A stretch of 64,000 nt of DNA from Ziziphus jujuba (Eukaryota; Streptophyta; Magnoliopsida; Rosales; Rhamnaceae), in assembly GCF_031755915.1 (NCBI RefSeq), contig NC_083384.1, positions 8,162,501 through 8,226,500 on the forward strand, in the 5' to 3' direction. Made by a program: the position numbers and the translations under genes. This document shows positions 46,441 to 57,665 of the stretch, piece by piece; the first letter of the stretch is position 1, and every line of letters begins with the position of its first letter. Under the pieces are notes generated by a model, which saw only the letters and a list, made by a program, of their open reading frames with translations, was not told where the DNA came from and did no database searches.

Positions 46441-47172
46441 GAATGTATGCTCTTTCCAGAATCAAATCTAACCAAAGATTTTAAGTGATTTCTAAAAGTA
46501 GTAAAATTTACTTGCAAGTTTGCAACAAGTAAAGGATATTAATAGTATACTTTCCCATAGTGGCAAAGTTTATAACATCACTCTCTAACAAGAATATTCT
46601 TTCCTATTTTTCTTATATCATCTACAAAATGTGTGCTTTTTCCAGAATCAAATCTAACCAAAGATTTTAAGTGATTTCTAAAAGTAGTAAAATTTACTTG
46701 CAAGTTTGCAACAAGTAAAGGATATTAATAGTATTCTTTCCAATAGTGGCAAAGTTTATAACATCACTCTCTAACAAGAATATTCTTTCTTATTTTTCTT
46801 ATATCATCTACAGAATGTGTGCTTTTTCCACAATCAAATCTAACCAAAGATTTTAAGTGTTTTCTAAAAGTAGTAAAATATACTTGCAAGTGGCAACAAG
46901 TAAAGGATATTAACAGTATACTTTCCAGAGTGGCAAATAACATCACTCTCTAACAAGAATATTCTTTCTTATCTTTCTTATATCATCTACAGAATGTGTG
47001 CTTTTTCCAGAATTAAATCTAACCAAAGATTTTAAGTAATTACTAAAAGTAGTAAAATATACTTGCAAGTTTGCAACAAGTAAAGGATATCAACAGTTTA
47101 CTTTCCATAATGGCGAAGTATATTAATATCACATCACTCTCTAACAAGAAAATTCTTTGCTTATTTTTCTTT
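46441..47172 (+). repeat. Four tandem copies of a ~185-bp promoter module upstream of DUF4220/DUF594 copy 3
   Basis: Copies begin at 46441, 46627, 46813 and 46992 (periods 186, 186, 179). Each runs 'gaatgtgtgctttttccaga', 'atctaaccaaagatttta', 'ttacttgcaag', 'gcaacaagtaaaggatat', 'ggcaaa', 'acatcactctctaacaagaa', 'attcttt'. Single copies of the same module lie before copies 1, 2 and, more diverged, 4. So this is amplification of promoter-proximal DNA, not an unrelated satellite. The repeat nearest the gene keeps the fullest match to the sister promoters ('gtatattaatatcacatcac'). Confidence 0.85.
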
Positions 47173-47359
47173 TATTTTTTTCTCGGGGAAAAAAAAAAAA
47201 AAAACAAAAAAGAAGAACATTCTTTGCTTGCTTGCCCGAACACACTGATTATTATTTAACTCATCCCTTCCATCTCCTCTGTATCAGCTTTCTTTCTCCA
47301 ATCCTAACATTTTAACTTTTGTTGTCTTTGTCAACATATAAATATATATATATATATAT
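47173..47359 (+). promoter_or_regulatory. Leader region of DUF4220/DUF594 copy 3
   Basis: Contains an A-rich tract at 47189-47208, a C/T-rich stretch (47260-47300) shared with the sister leaders, and a (TA)n run at 47342-47359 running into the start codon. Confidence 0.5.
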
Positions 47360-49252
47360 ATGGAGCGTCCCATCCCAAACAACCTTGAGAAGCTATGGAA
47401 TTTATGGGAAATCTCAGTCTGCGTTCTCTTAAGCCTCTCCTTACAGGTTTTCTTAGTATTTTTTTCATCGCTAAGGCAACGTAGTAGAAGTACATTTCTT
47501 CTCATTCTCATCTGGTCGGCTTATTTGACAGCAGATTGGATCGCCGCAGTTACTGTTGGATTGATCAACAAAGTCCACAGTGACCCTCTCCGCCGACATG
47601 GGAATGAAGACCTTCATGCATTCTGGGCTTCCTTTCTTTTGCTGCATCTTGGTGGCCCTGATACCATTACTTCTTTTGCTCTGGAGGACAATGAATTTTG
47701 GCTGAGGCATTTGTTCGGGCTCATTTTGCAGGTTATTGGTGCTGGTTATTGTTTCTTTCTAACACTTCCCAACAACAATCTATGGCTTCCAACCATTCTA
47801 GTCTTTGTTGTGGGAAGTGTTAAATATGCAGAAAGAACAATAGCTCTGTATCTTGCCAGCTTCAACCGTTTTGGAGCTACCGTTCGTGATTTCGAAGAAC
47901 CAGATGCTGAAGGTACAATGTTTGATTTCCATCTACCCTCAGAATCAAATCACATGGAGTTGCTGATGGTTTCTTATTCCCTTTTCCAATTCTTCAAGGG
48001 GATTATTGGTGGGTTCCTTCTTAGCTCCAAACTGATGGAATCAAGCAAAAAAATGTTCCAAGAGATAAGAAATCCAAATGTGGGTTTTAAACTGATCGAG
48101 CACGAGGTCAGCTTCATGTACGAGGTTCTCCATACAAAGGTTGCTGTGGTAAGTAGTAGAATTGGGTTTATATTACGTTTGAGCAGCTTTTGTTCCATAG
48201 TTGGAGCTTTTATATTGTTCCATTTCTTAGTTGACAAGGATAAGTTTGGTGGATTTGAAGTATCACTAACTTATGCCTTGCTCATTGGCGCAATGGGAGT
48301 TGATACCATATCTGGTATTAAACTCATATTTTCTGATTGGATTCTAGTTTCAAAAGGATTCAAGATGTTTAGAAAATACGTACCAGAATTTGTTTTGAAA
48401 AGAAGCAGATGGTGTGGGTCGGTTTCCCAGTATAATATGATAGATTATTGCTTAGATGAGCATTGGATTTGGAACTGCAACTTGCCTGACTGTATTAGGG
48501 CCATGGTAGATAAGATCAAAATCATGTTGTTTTCTTCATCAACCAATGACATTGAAGAACTCAAATGCTTCATCTTCGAAAACCTGAATCGGGAGAGTCG
48601 TAAGGAAAAACTAGATGAGTCATTCTTGTTTATGAGTTCAGGTGAGACTGATAGTTCTGAATATGCTGAAAAAATTCTTGAATTGCATTTAGCTACTGAA
48701 ATTTGTTATCACAGCCAGACAGAAATGGAATTAAACGATTACACAGAAGAAAGAAAAAGGGCAAGAAGAATGTGCAAGATGATTTCGGATTATCTGTTTT
48801 ATCTTCTGATTATGAAGCCTGAAATGCTTGCACCAGTACTAACGGGAAATTGGCAATTAGCATTCCAGGATACGTTTGAGGAGGCCAAAGATTACTTGAT
48901 GAAACAACAGATTTCAGACCATATAAAAGCCTGCAACGAGTTTATGAATGTCGAAGGCAAATTGAAATTAAAAGAGTCTAAAGGTAGCAAATCTGTGCTG
49001 TTAAAGGCAGGCGAACAAGGACGAGAAATTAAAACAAAAAATTGGGATGGATTTAGTGACCATTGGTTTCTCTTCCTTTGCTTTGGAGCCGTTAAATGCA
49101 GACCACTGTTACATGCACAGCAGACTAGTAGGGGTGGAGAACTTTTGACTTTCACGTGGTTTTTTATGCAACATTTTGGCTTAGTCCCTGGGGATAAGAC
49201 TGAACAAGAACTATCTTCTTCCTCACCCTCATACATGTACATGTTTAATTGA
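47360..49252 (+). CDS. DUF4220/DUF594 membrane protein, copy 3
   Basis: An intact 630-residue single-exon paralogue, starting MERPIPNNLEKLWNLWEI at an ATG preceded by (TA)n. It has the same architecture as copy 2: N-terminal hydrophobic segments of DUF4220 with LHLGGPDTITSFALEDNEFW, then FVVGSVKYAERTIALYLASF. A second hydrophobic pair lies near residues 270-340. A soluble region follows, and the DUF594 end CRPLLHAQQTSRGGELLTFTW is near the C-terminus. The tail after DUF594 differs from copy 2 (ends SYMYMFN). It is probably regulated through the four-copy upstream array. Function unknown. Confidence 0.9.
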   Translation: MERPIPNNLEKLWNLWEISVCVLLSLSLQVFLVFFSSLRQRSRSTFLLILIWSAYLTADWIAAVTVGLINKVHSDPLRRHGNEDLHAFWASFLLLHLGGPDTITSFALEDNEFWLRHLFGLILQVIGAGYCFFLTLPNNNLWLPTILVFVVGSVKYAERTIALYLASFNRFGATVRDFEEPDAEGTMFDFHLPSESNHMELLMVSYSLFQFFKGIIGGFLLSSKLMESSKKMFQEIRNPNVGFKLIEHEVSFMYEVLHTKVAVVSSRIGFILRLSSFCSIVGAFILFHFLVDKDKFGGFEVSLTYALLIGAMGVDTISGIKLIFSDWILVSKGFKMFRKYVPEFVLKRSRWCGSVSQYNMIDYCLDEHWIWNCNLPDCIRAMVDKIKIMLFSSSTNDIEELKCFIFENLNRESRKEKLDESFLFMSSGETDSSEYAEKILELHLATEICYHSQTEMELNDYTEERKRARRMCKMISDYLFYLLIMKPEMLAPVLTGNWQLAFQDTFEEAKDYLMKQQISDHIKACNEFMNVEGKLKLKESKGSKSVLLKAGEQGREIKTKNWDGFSDHWFLFLCFGAVKCRPLLHAQQTSRGGELLTFTWFFMQHFGLVPGDKTEQELSSSSPSYMYMFN

Positions 49253-49639
49253 TCTTGATTCGTACTGCTCTTGAATTTCAATTTACATTTTGCTAATGTG
49301 TTTGTATTATTGATTTATGTGGTTGACTCTTTCAGTTTTTTACTCTGATTACAATTCCTACTTTTGTTAGTAACGCAATATTTAACCTTGTTATTGACTT
49401 GGTTTTTGTAACAAAGGGTGTGTACTTATTTCTTCTATAAATAAGAGACTCCTGATGGGAGAAGTATGTGCTCACATACCATTCCTAGTCTTCTTTCTTT
49501 CTTCTTCTTCCTCTTCAACTTTGCTTCTCTCTGTTTTATTTTGTTACAAAGAATCAAAGGGTTCACGGTAGTATTTTAGCTCACCAAGTTACAAAACTTG
49601 TCTACAAGGTACATTAACAAAGCTTTGTCAAAAGGAAAG

Positions 49640-50387
49640 GAAATAATTGACTAATTTGTTGAAACAGGGTTGCAACTGAATTTTTTCATTTTAATGGTAG
49701 ATTGAATTTCTAGAGGTCGAGATAATGAAGCCAGAGTTTCTAACTTGGTTCAATAAAACTAATCAACAAGAACTGAACAAATTAACAATTATAACCAACT
49801 CAAGAACATGAAAAACATAAACACAAGACAAAGAATTTTGGCAAAGGTTTGGATAAACGAAAAAGCACGCTTCCTTTCTTGTGAGCTCCCCATTTAGGAA
49901 GCTCCTGCACTATAACACTTATTGTGGACAGACGAATTTTCTCTATTTATACAAAACATTCAACCTAGAATCACTCACAATCCTTCCCAAATCCACTTTA
50001 CACCCTCTTACATAATTTTTCCTAGAAAATTCCCTATATCACTAGCCAAGAAAGAGAGAAAAGGAGATGAATGATTGTGTAGATAACATAACAAATATCT
50101 GAAAGCTCTTAAAAACTGAAGAAAAGCTTGTTAAAACATCTGCATATTTAGTGCCCGTGCCCCTGGAACTTATAAATTGTCTAGATAGTGGTATCATCCT
50201 TAAATATCATTGAAATTAGCTATTCGACATCTAATTGCTATTATTATTATTTTTGGACATGGCATAAAAATTTTTGTAATAGAAGAGTTTTAAGATGGTT
50301 TATGAAATGCAAAAATACATATTGTGGGATCATAAACTAATAAGTACATATACAAATTTCTAAATTCCATAGTTAATAGTTCAGTCC
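49640..50387. repeat. Intergenic repeat module, copy 2 of 3
   Basis: Matches 43280-43870 in its first part. Its second part ('ggaacttataaattgtctagatagtggtatcatcc' region, about 50155-50380) matches 60120-60330. It is cut by the Copia element at 50388 and continues at 59071-59230 ('tgatcaaggcggttagagag', compare 60326-60346). Confidence 0.65.
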
Positions 50388-50987
50388 TGTTGGAAAATCA
50401 GAGAGCAAAAACTGAAAAACTAACTAACACAAACAACAACAAGATTTATTGAGGTTCGGCCAAGATTGCCTACGTCCTCGTTGCTCCGGTGAGAGCTTCT
50501 GGTGTTTTATTGGATAGCTGCTGTCACAGAAAACAACTACAGAATTTTAACTATGGAATTACTTAGATATTCACAACCCAAAACCCCTGTTACACCCTTT
50601 TCTCTCTGTGTTCTCAACCAAGCTCACAAAGAACCTCATAAAGAACATCAATTACACACACAAAGAAGAACACGAGAGAGTGAAAACAGATTTCTTGGAG
50701 TTTTCCTGCTTCTGCCACTTTCTGGAAAATTTGATTTTTTCTCTCTTATTTTCGTTGTGAAGGAAAAAACCATATATATAACAAGTGTTGCCTCAAAATG
50801 ACATCACTTTACTTAAGATGTGAGGCAAAATAACCATTTTTCCATTCTTTACTTCCAAAATAATGAAGTGCACCGTTTTGACCACCAGAAACTTGAAAAC
50901 ACGTAAAACAGGTTCTGCAGTTCTGCACCAATTATGCAACACATCACGGCAGCATTACAAGATGAATTTGAGGATTAAATCATCACA
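50388..50987 (-). repeat. 3' LTR of the 50-kb Copia element
   Basis: A 600-bp LTR, matching 58470-59070 along its whole length. It is 3' with respect to the element's minus-strand direction. Confidence 0.9.
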
Positions 50988-51060
50988 TATCTCCACCTAA
51001 TCCTCAAATTCAATTCAACAGATGCTCATCACCATCCCAGCAAAAATAACCATCACCAAA

Positions 51061-51598
51061 TCAGCTTGCTTCAACTTGGAGCAGATTCTTACAAGCATTA
51101 AACTTGCCAACAGTAAGCACCTTTGTACCCGTATCAGAAGGATTTAACTCAGTAGGAATTTTCTTCAACTGAATCACTTGTTGAGCTGTCATGTCTTGAA
51201 TAAAGTGACACCTGACCTGAATATGCTTAGATCTTTCATGAAACATTGGATTTTTGCACAAGTGAATAGCACTTTGACTATCTGAGTATAAAACAACCTC
51301 TTGATTAAGTGCTTTAATTCTGTTAACAGACCCTTAAGCCAAATAGCTTCCTTTGCAGCCTTTGTTGCTGCCATGTACTCAAATTCAGTTGTTGATAAAG
51401 CCACCACAGGTTGCAACTGAGACTTCCAACTTATGCAACTTCCACTCAAAGTGAACACATAAGATGACATAGATCTCCTTCTATCCCTATCACCAGCATA
51501 ATCAGAATCCAAATACCCAATTAGCTCAACTTCACTTGAATTTCCTTTATAAATCAAACCTTCACTCACTGAATGCTTTAAATATCATAGAAGCCATT
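51061..51598 (-). pseudogene. Copia RNase H region
   Basis: Minus-strand pieces contain YLDSDYAGDRDRRRSMSSY, then CISWKSQLQPVVALSTTEFE, with a C-terminal KKIPTELNPSDTGTK in another frame. These are the standard Copia RNase H and tail. A frameshift near 51270-51320 separates them. Confidence 0.8.
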
Positions 51599-52520
51599 TC
51601 ATTGCCTCCCAATGATCTCGGCCAGGATTAGCCATGTATCTACTAAGACACTAATGGCATGAGCTAAATCTGGCCTAGTGCAAATCATCACATACATCAC
51701 AGATCCCACAGCATTTGAATATGGTACAGCTACCATATCTTCCTTCTTTTGCTCTGTAACTGGACATTGCTCACTAGATAGCTTGAAATGTCCACCAAGT
51801 GGAACATTTGCTGGTTTTGCACCTTCCATAGAAAATCTAGACACCATTTTCTGAATGTAGGAAGATTGCAATAGTTTCATCTCATATCTTGATCTGTTTC
51901 TCAAAAATTCTATTCCCAAAATCTTCTTGGCTTGTCCAAGGTCCTTCATTTCAAACTCAGACTTGAGTAAATTCTTCACAAAATGTATAATTTTACCATC
52001 TAGACCTGCTAGTAATATATCATCCACATACAGTAGAAGATGCACAGCTTAATCTGTCATAGGATCCTTAAAATATAAGCAACTATCAAAATTGCTTCTC
52101 ACAAAACCAGCCTTCACCACAAAAGAATCAAACCTTTTATACCACTATCTTGGTGATTGCTTAAGACCATAAAGTGATTTCTTAAGCAAGCACACAAGGT
52201 CTCCACCTTTTTTCTTAATCTTAAAACCTTCAGGCTGTCTCATGTATATTGTTTCTTCTAACTCCCCATGAAGAAAAGCAATCTTCACGTCCATCTGTTC
52301 TAACTCCCGATCAAATTGAGTTGCCAAAGCCAATATGACTCTAATGGTTGTATACTTAACAATCGGTGAGAAAATTTCATTGCAGTCTATGCCTTCAACT
52401 TGAGTAATCCCTTAGCCACTAATCTGGATTTAAATCTCACTGGTTCAGACTTTGTCATTCCTTCCTTGACTTTGTAGATCCATTTATAATCTACAATTTT
52501 TTGGTTTGCAGGTGCTGGTA
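51599..52520 (-). pseudogene. Copia reverse transcriptase region
   Basis: Minus-strand coding includes LEQMDVKIAFLHGELEETIY (near 52240-52300), SLYGLKQSPR ending at a stop at 52145, and LLLYVDDILLAG with the catalytic YVDD box near 52010-52035. Stops and shifts separate the pieces. Upstream, 52370-52520 retains a broken start of the RT domain. Confidence 0.85.
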
Positions 52521-52934
52521 CCAAATCCCAAGTCTCATTTTTATGTAACGATTCCATTTTTTTCAATCATAGCTTCTTTCCATTTTGTAGCTTCCTTTGC
52601 TATCACAGCTTCCAAATAACTTCTTGGCTCATTATTTGTAAGATCCTGAAATGCCACCAAGGCATAGGCTATGAAATCTGCATAGCTGTATCTTCTATTT
52701 GGCTTTACTTACCTTTTTACTTTATCTCGGGTCAGCAAGTATCCTAGTGCAACTATATTTTTCTATCTTGGACTTGAGGATTTATGCTTTGGTTGTTCAT
52801 CTTCTGACTCTTCATCTGATTGGGCAGGTGTATGCTTTTTTGGTTCATCAACACTTGTAGGTTCAATGGCAGCTTCATCATATGGCTTATCACTTAGATT
52901 TTCATCCTCTTGACTCTCCATCTTAGGAAGTAAA

Positions 52935-53835
52935 TCAAAGACTCCTTGTTTCCAGCTTGTTACTCACCTCGTTTCCTACACTGTTAGTAACTTTACGAGG
53001 CATAGAAGTTTCATCAAATATCACATCTCTACTTATAATGACTTTATAACCCTGACTTCCTTTGTCCCAAAGTCTATAGCCTGTAACACCTAAAGGATAA
53101 CCTAAAAAAACACATTTTATACTCCTAGGGTCCAATTTACCTTCAGATTGATGTACATAAGCAGCACAGCCAAAAACTCTTAGCATACTGTAATCAGGTT
53201 TCTTACTAAGCCACACATGCTCAGGGGTTTTAAAGTTTAAAATAGTAGATGTTAATAAATTTACTAAATGTATAGCTGTCATAACAACCTCACACAAAAG
53301 CAATTTAGGCAAACCAGATGAAACAAGCATACATCTAACCTTATCAAGCAAAGTCCTATTCATACTTTCAGCCACACCATTTTGCTGTGGTGTGTGCTTA
53401 ACAGTTCTATGTCTTAGTATACCATGAGACTTACAAAAATCATCAAATTCTTTATTACAAAACTCAAGACCATTGTCTGTTCTCAAAGTTTTAACAGATT
53501 TGCTAGTTTGGTTTTCAACAAGCAATTTCCATTCTTTAAACTTAGTAAAAACTTCATCTTTTGTTTTCATCAAGTACACCCAGACTTCTAGAAAAATCAT
53601 CAATTATGGACAAAAAATACATGCTTCCACTTTGTGTTTGAACCTTAGTAGGACCCCACAAATCATCATGAATATACTCCAACACAGATCTAGCTCTATG
53701 TGTACTTAAATTAAAACTAAGTCTATGTTGTTTTCCCAAAATACAGGTTTTACAAATTGTTGATTATGTCCTTGTCAAACACATTTTGTTTGTTCAAATA
53801 ATATAGGCCTTTCTCACTTATGTGACCTAACCTTT
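52935..53835 (-). pseudogene. Copia integrase region
   Basis: The first Asp is in YIHDDLWGP (near 53660-53690), the second in LRTDNGLEF (near 53455-53490), and the Glu in NGVAESMNRTL (near 53350-53385). A one-frame shift near 53575-53600 separates the first Asp from the rest. The GAG-pre-integrase motif HKRLGH is split by the TRIM at 53838. Confidence 0.85.
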
Positions 53836-53837
53836 TG

Positions 53838-54172
53838 TGCGAGGTTCCACATCGGTTGGAAAGGGGAACGAAGTACACCTTATAAGGTGGTGTGGATACC
53901 TCTCCTTTGAGATGCGTTTTGACAAAACCGTGCGGGCTGGACCCAAAGTGAACAATATCTCATGTGGGTGGACTGGGTTGTTACAGTTGGTATCAGAGCC
54001 AGACCTGGATCGATGTACCAGCGAGGACGCTGGGCCCCAAGGGGGGTGGATTGTGAGATCCCACATCGGTTGGCAAGGGGAACGAACCACGCTTTATAAG
54101 GTGGTATGGATACCTTTCCATTGAGATGCGTTTTGACAAAACCGTGCGGACTGGGTGGACTGGGCTGTTACA
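53838..54172 (+). mobile_element. TRIM element (miniature LTR retrotransposon) inserted in the Copia integrase region
   Basis: 335 bp: left repeat 53838-53985 (TGCGAGGTTCCACATCGG...GTTGTTACA), then primer-binding site TGGTATCAGAGC at 53988-53999, about 50 bp of spacer, the purine tract ggggggtgga, and the right repeat 54052-54172 (TGTGAGATCCCACATCGG...GCTGTTACA). The right copy is 27 bp shorter. Both carry 'ttataaggtgg', a TATA-like site. There is no coding capacity, so movement would need enzymes from elsewhere. Flanks are TTTTG at 53833-53837 and TTTTA at 54173-54177, a target duplication with one mismatch. Removing the element restores the host frame. Confidence 0.85.
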
Positions 54173-54215
54173 TTTTATGCCATAAAACAGTCTTGTCCAT
54201 AATTTGTAAGCTAAT

Positions 54216-54695
54216 TGTAACACCCCGTCCCAAACCACATCGGAATTCTTGCACGTTGACCAAGGTTGATTGTTGACCAAGTGGGTCAAAAGTTGACTTT
54301 TTGTTCCAGTTGAAATTTCTAGTTGAACGTGGTTCCGTGGCAAAGTACATGATGCCCTGAGTTCGTAGACTAGTAGCACGTCGAAAACGGAGCTACGGTT
54401 TGGAAGTTATGGGCAAAAAAAGTTGAGATTCAAACTGTCCAAAAGATGCCGGAAGTTGACTTTTTATGGTTGTAGAATTTTTTTTTGACTTTTATATGGT
54501 TGTAAAGTACTCGTCGATACGAGTTCATAGACTAGCGGCACGCTTAAATTGGACATCTTGGTAAAAAGTTATGGGCATGTGAAGTTTTCCGAATACCGAA
54601 ATATTTTAATATATCTGGCTTAAGTGAACAGTGATGCCATGTGTCGATATCTGAGAGGTCCATGTGGGTGAACAGTGGAGGAGAGAGAAAGAGAG

Positions 54696-54749
<54 letters not shown>

Positions 54750-57061
54750 CACCGGCCGCCGGAGTTGCAAACTTTTCCGACCTAATCTTGCCACACGCGC
54801 CGACCAGGCAGGAGCGCCTCTCCATTCCGGTCCAACCCCCAAAATTTCACGATCAACCGACCAGCGACGCGCCCGGATCGGGGCTTTTTCCGGCTGCGGC
54901 AGTGCCGATTTCTTCAACCTCCTAGATCTCCTCATTCCGGTCTCCATTCTTGTTACCGCCTGTCCCGTTGAGACCCTCTCCCTTCAATCTACAAAACCCC
55001 CAAAAATTTTGGCCACCAGCCACCGCACACGCCGCCGGCGGCGACAGTTGCTAGTGACCGCGACGGCTCCCCGAAGAAATCACTATTCCGGCGAGTACCC
55101 AGTTGCATCGCCAGTTCCTCCCCACTAATTTCGACCCCCTGAACTCAGATCCGGGGTCTTTGTCCTCCAATTCGTGACGGTTTGAGAGAATCGAAGAGTT
55201 GAATCCTGAAAGCTTCCGGCGAGATTCCGGCCACCTCGGGGTCCGATCTCCGGGAAGTAAGACTGGATTCGTAATCCTCGTCACTCAAGCTTCAATTCAG
55301 TATATTACTCGTCAATTTTGGTTGTCGTTTATGTTTGCTCCCCGGGTACCCATTTGGGAGTTGCCCGAATAAAATATTAAAATAATTAGTTTGATGTATT
55401 GTGGATGTTTTAGGTGCACGTGTGGGTAGTGGAGTTGATCCTGCAGAGGATCTTGATTGATACACGTGCTTAAGGTGAGTGACCCACCTTTAAAACTATT
55501 TTGGGGTGATTAATTATGTTTATTTGGTGTTAATTTGATATCTAGAATTATGCTCATGTGGTGGAATTTAAATATAATTGTGGAAAAAATATTATTTTTA
55601 TGGACGTATATGTTTATTGCTGCTAAATGAAAATTTGGTTTATTAATGGATTTTTGATTATTATTATGATTCAATTGTATTTATCATGCATGAGCAAGGT
55701 GGTTTCATTTAATTAATTATATTTGGATTTTAATATTATTTTGGGCATAATTTGATTTTTAAATATTTCAAGGAAAATATTGGTTTAAATTGGTGGTTTC
55801 AAATTTTATAATTATGCCGGTGGAATATTAATTGATGGACTTTGTGATACGAGGAAAAATTATTTATATATTGTTATCGATGGAATTGTACCGGAAATGT
55901 TAAAGAAAAACATGGGAGGTTGAGTTCGAAAAATGGTATAATTCCCACGGTAACTTTTTGGAAAATTTGGTTATTTATTTTAGACGCACTCATACAGTAC
56001 TGGTGTTCTGTACTGTATATGTGGATTAGCGCGCAAGTTATAATATCTCCCATGAGTTGCCATTGGACCGGTGGCAGGCAAGTTTTATATAATGCGCATC
56101 AGTCGCCCCCCTCCGTGGCCGAGATGACGGTTTCAGAAGCGACGCTGTCGGGACACCGAAGCGACCGTATGCAAGTTTCTCTCTTTAACCCCCCGCCAGT
56201 TGGTGCTCGGGACACTGGGTATCGGAGGGCATCACTGGTATATGGTGTGGTGCATCAAGTATAAATTTTCAGATAGAAATTTCAAACCCTAAAGTGCTCT
56301 AAAATTATTTATTATATTTTATTACATTTTATTTATATTTGGATTATTTAATTATTGTTTATTAAATTAACGATTCCTTGATTTTGGGCATAAGAATAAT
56401 CGGGTTTTGTGAAAATGTTTTAAAAGGGGAACATTTCCAACGAAGTGAATAGTGAGGGTTTTGAGAGAAAATATTACTTTCAAATGTTTATTATTTATTT
56501 ATTTATTTATTTAATTGGATGGAATTAAGTAATTAAGTTTCTTTTATTATTATATTATTAATATTAAAAGTATACAGTAGATAGGGTCACTCACTGAGAT
56601 GATTAGCATCTCATATTTTTTAAATTCCATTCGCCTAGGTCCAGGTTAGGAGACGTTGATCGTCCGGGGCGAGCGCGACGTCTCAGTTTATTGCCGAAAG
56701 TCCAAAGAGCATTTTCTTCCCTTTTTCCTCTTCATCTTGTATTGCTTCTTTATCTGTCATTGTATTAATTCCACATTTATTTGTATAATGCTCTATATAC
56801 TGTATTGGACGCATTTTATTAAATACTGCATTAATTCCCTGTTATTCTTTTGGAGTGCTGCAAATTGTGGAATTATATTGTAGTAACGTGGGAGGAATAA
56901 GGGGATGTATATAGAAGTGTATTTTCAGTGTAGGAAATTTGTGCTAAGTCCAACCCTTAGGGGAGGTTCTGCCGGATTTTCCATTGGAGGGTCTGGTAGG
57001 GTTTCCCTAGGATCAGGGCTTGTCTAGGGTTTTAGTGAGGAATTTTGGATGGGTCCTGACA
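54216..57061 (+). mobile_element. Solo LTR of the same gypsy family, inserted in the Copia element
   Basis: 2846 bp, TGTAACACC...CCTGACA, similar along its length to the gypsy LTRs at 32747-35557 and 38940-41410 but more diverged. There is no internal region, so it is a solo LTR left by LTR-LTR recombination. The flanks share TAAT (54212-54215 and 57062-57065), a 4-bp duplication instead of 5. The minus-strand Copia frame closes across it (NASI, then SLQIMDKT). Its microsatellite is (GA)n at 54690-54746, whereas the relatives have (CT)n on the same strand. Confidence 0.88.
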
Positions 57062-57665
57062 TAATTGAAGCATTACTAGAATTAACTACTGTTTTACAAA
57101 GCAAAACATACAAACCATTCTTTTTCACACCTTTCATCACAGCAAGAGAACCCTTAGTCACTTTTATAGTACCATTTTCAGTTTCACAAGATAAACCAGA
57201 TTCATCTAACATGCCAAGAGAAATTAAATTCTTCTTCAAATCAGGGACATGTCTAACTGAAGTAAGAGTTTTAATGGTACCATCTAACAGCTGTAGTTGC
57301 ACATTTCCAATGCCAACTACTTGACATGACCGGTTGTTTCCTAGGAGGACTTGTCCACCATCACACTTAGTATAAGAATGGAAACAACTTAAATCAGGAC
57401 ACATATGAAAGGATCAACCTGAATCTAACACCCATTCAGATTTATCTTGACTGGAAGACACAACCAAGACCTCTGCAGACTCCAAACCAATATAAGCCGT
57501 TGCCAAGTCACCTGTTTCTTGGCCTTTTTCTTTTTCATCTTTCCTTTTCTTAACACAATTTTTAATAAAATGGCCCTCTCTCTTGCAGTAATAACATTTC
57601 CTGCCTCTTGTCCTAGATTTAGATCTGAGATGTTCTCTAGATTTACTCCTATGGTCATTGTGAAC
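57062..57665 (-). pseudogene. Copia zinc-knuckle and protease region
   Basis: The minus strand shows a CCHC knuckle (CYYCKREGHFIKNC, near 57560-57600), then a region ending WVLDSG, the protease active site, immediately followed by a TGA near 57415. Coding continues (FHMCPDLSCFHSYTKCDGGQ) to the solo LTR junction. An in-frame TAG also separates it from gag at 57666. Confidence 0.8.

Noticed and set aside
46441..47172. CRISPR-like or centromeric satellite array
   Set aside because: There are only four copies without spacers, and the unit matches single-copy promoters of paralogous genes in a plant genome.
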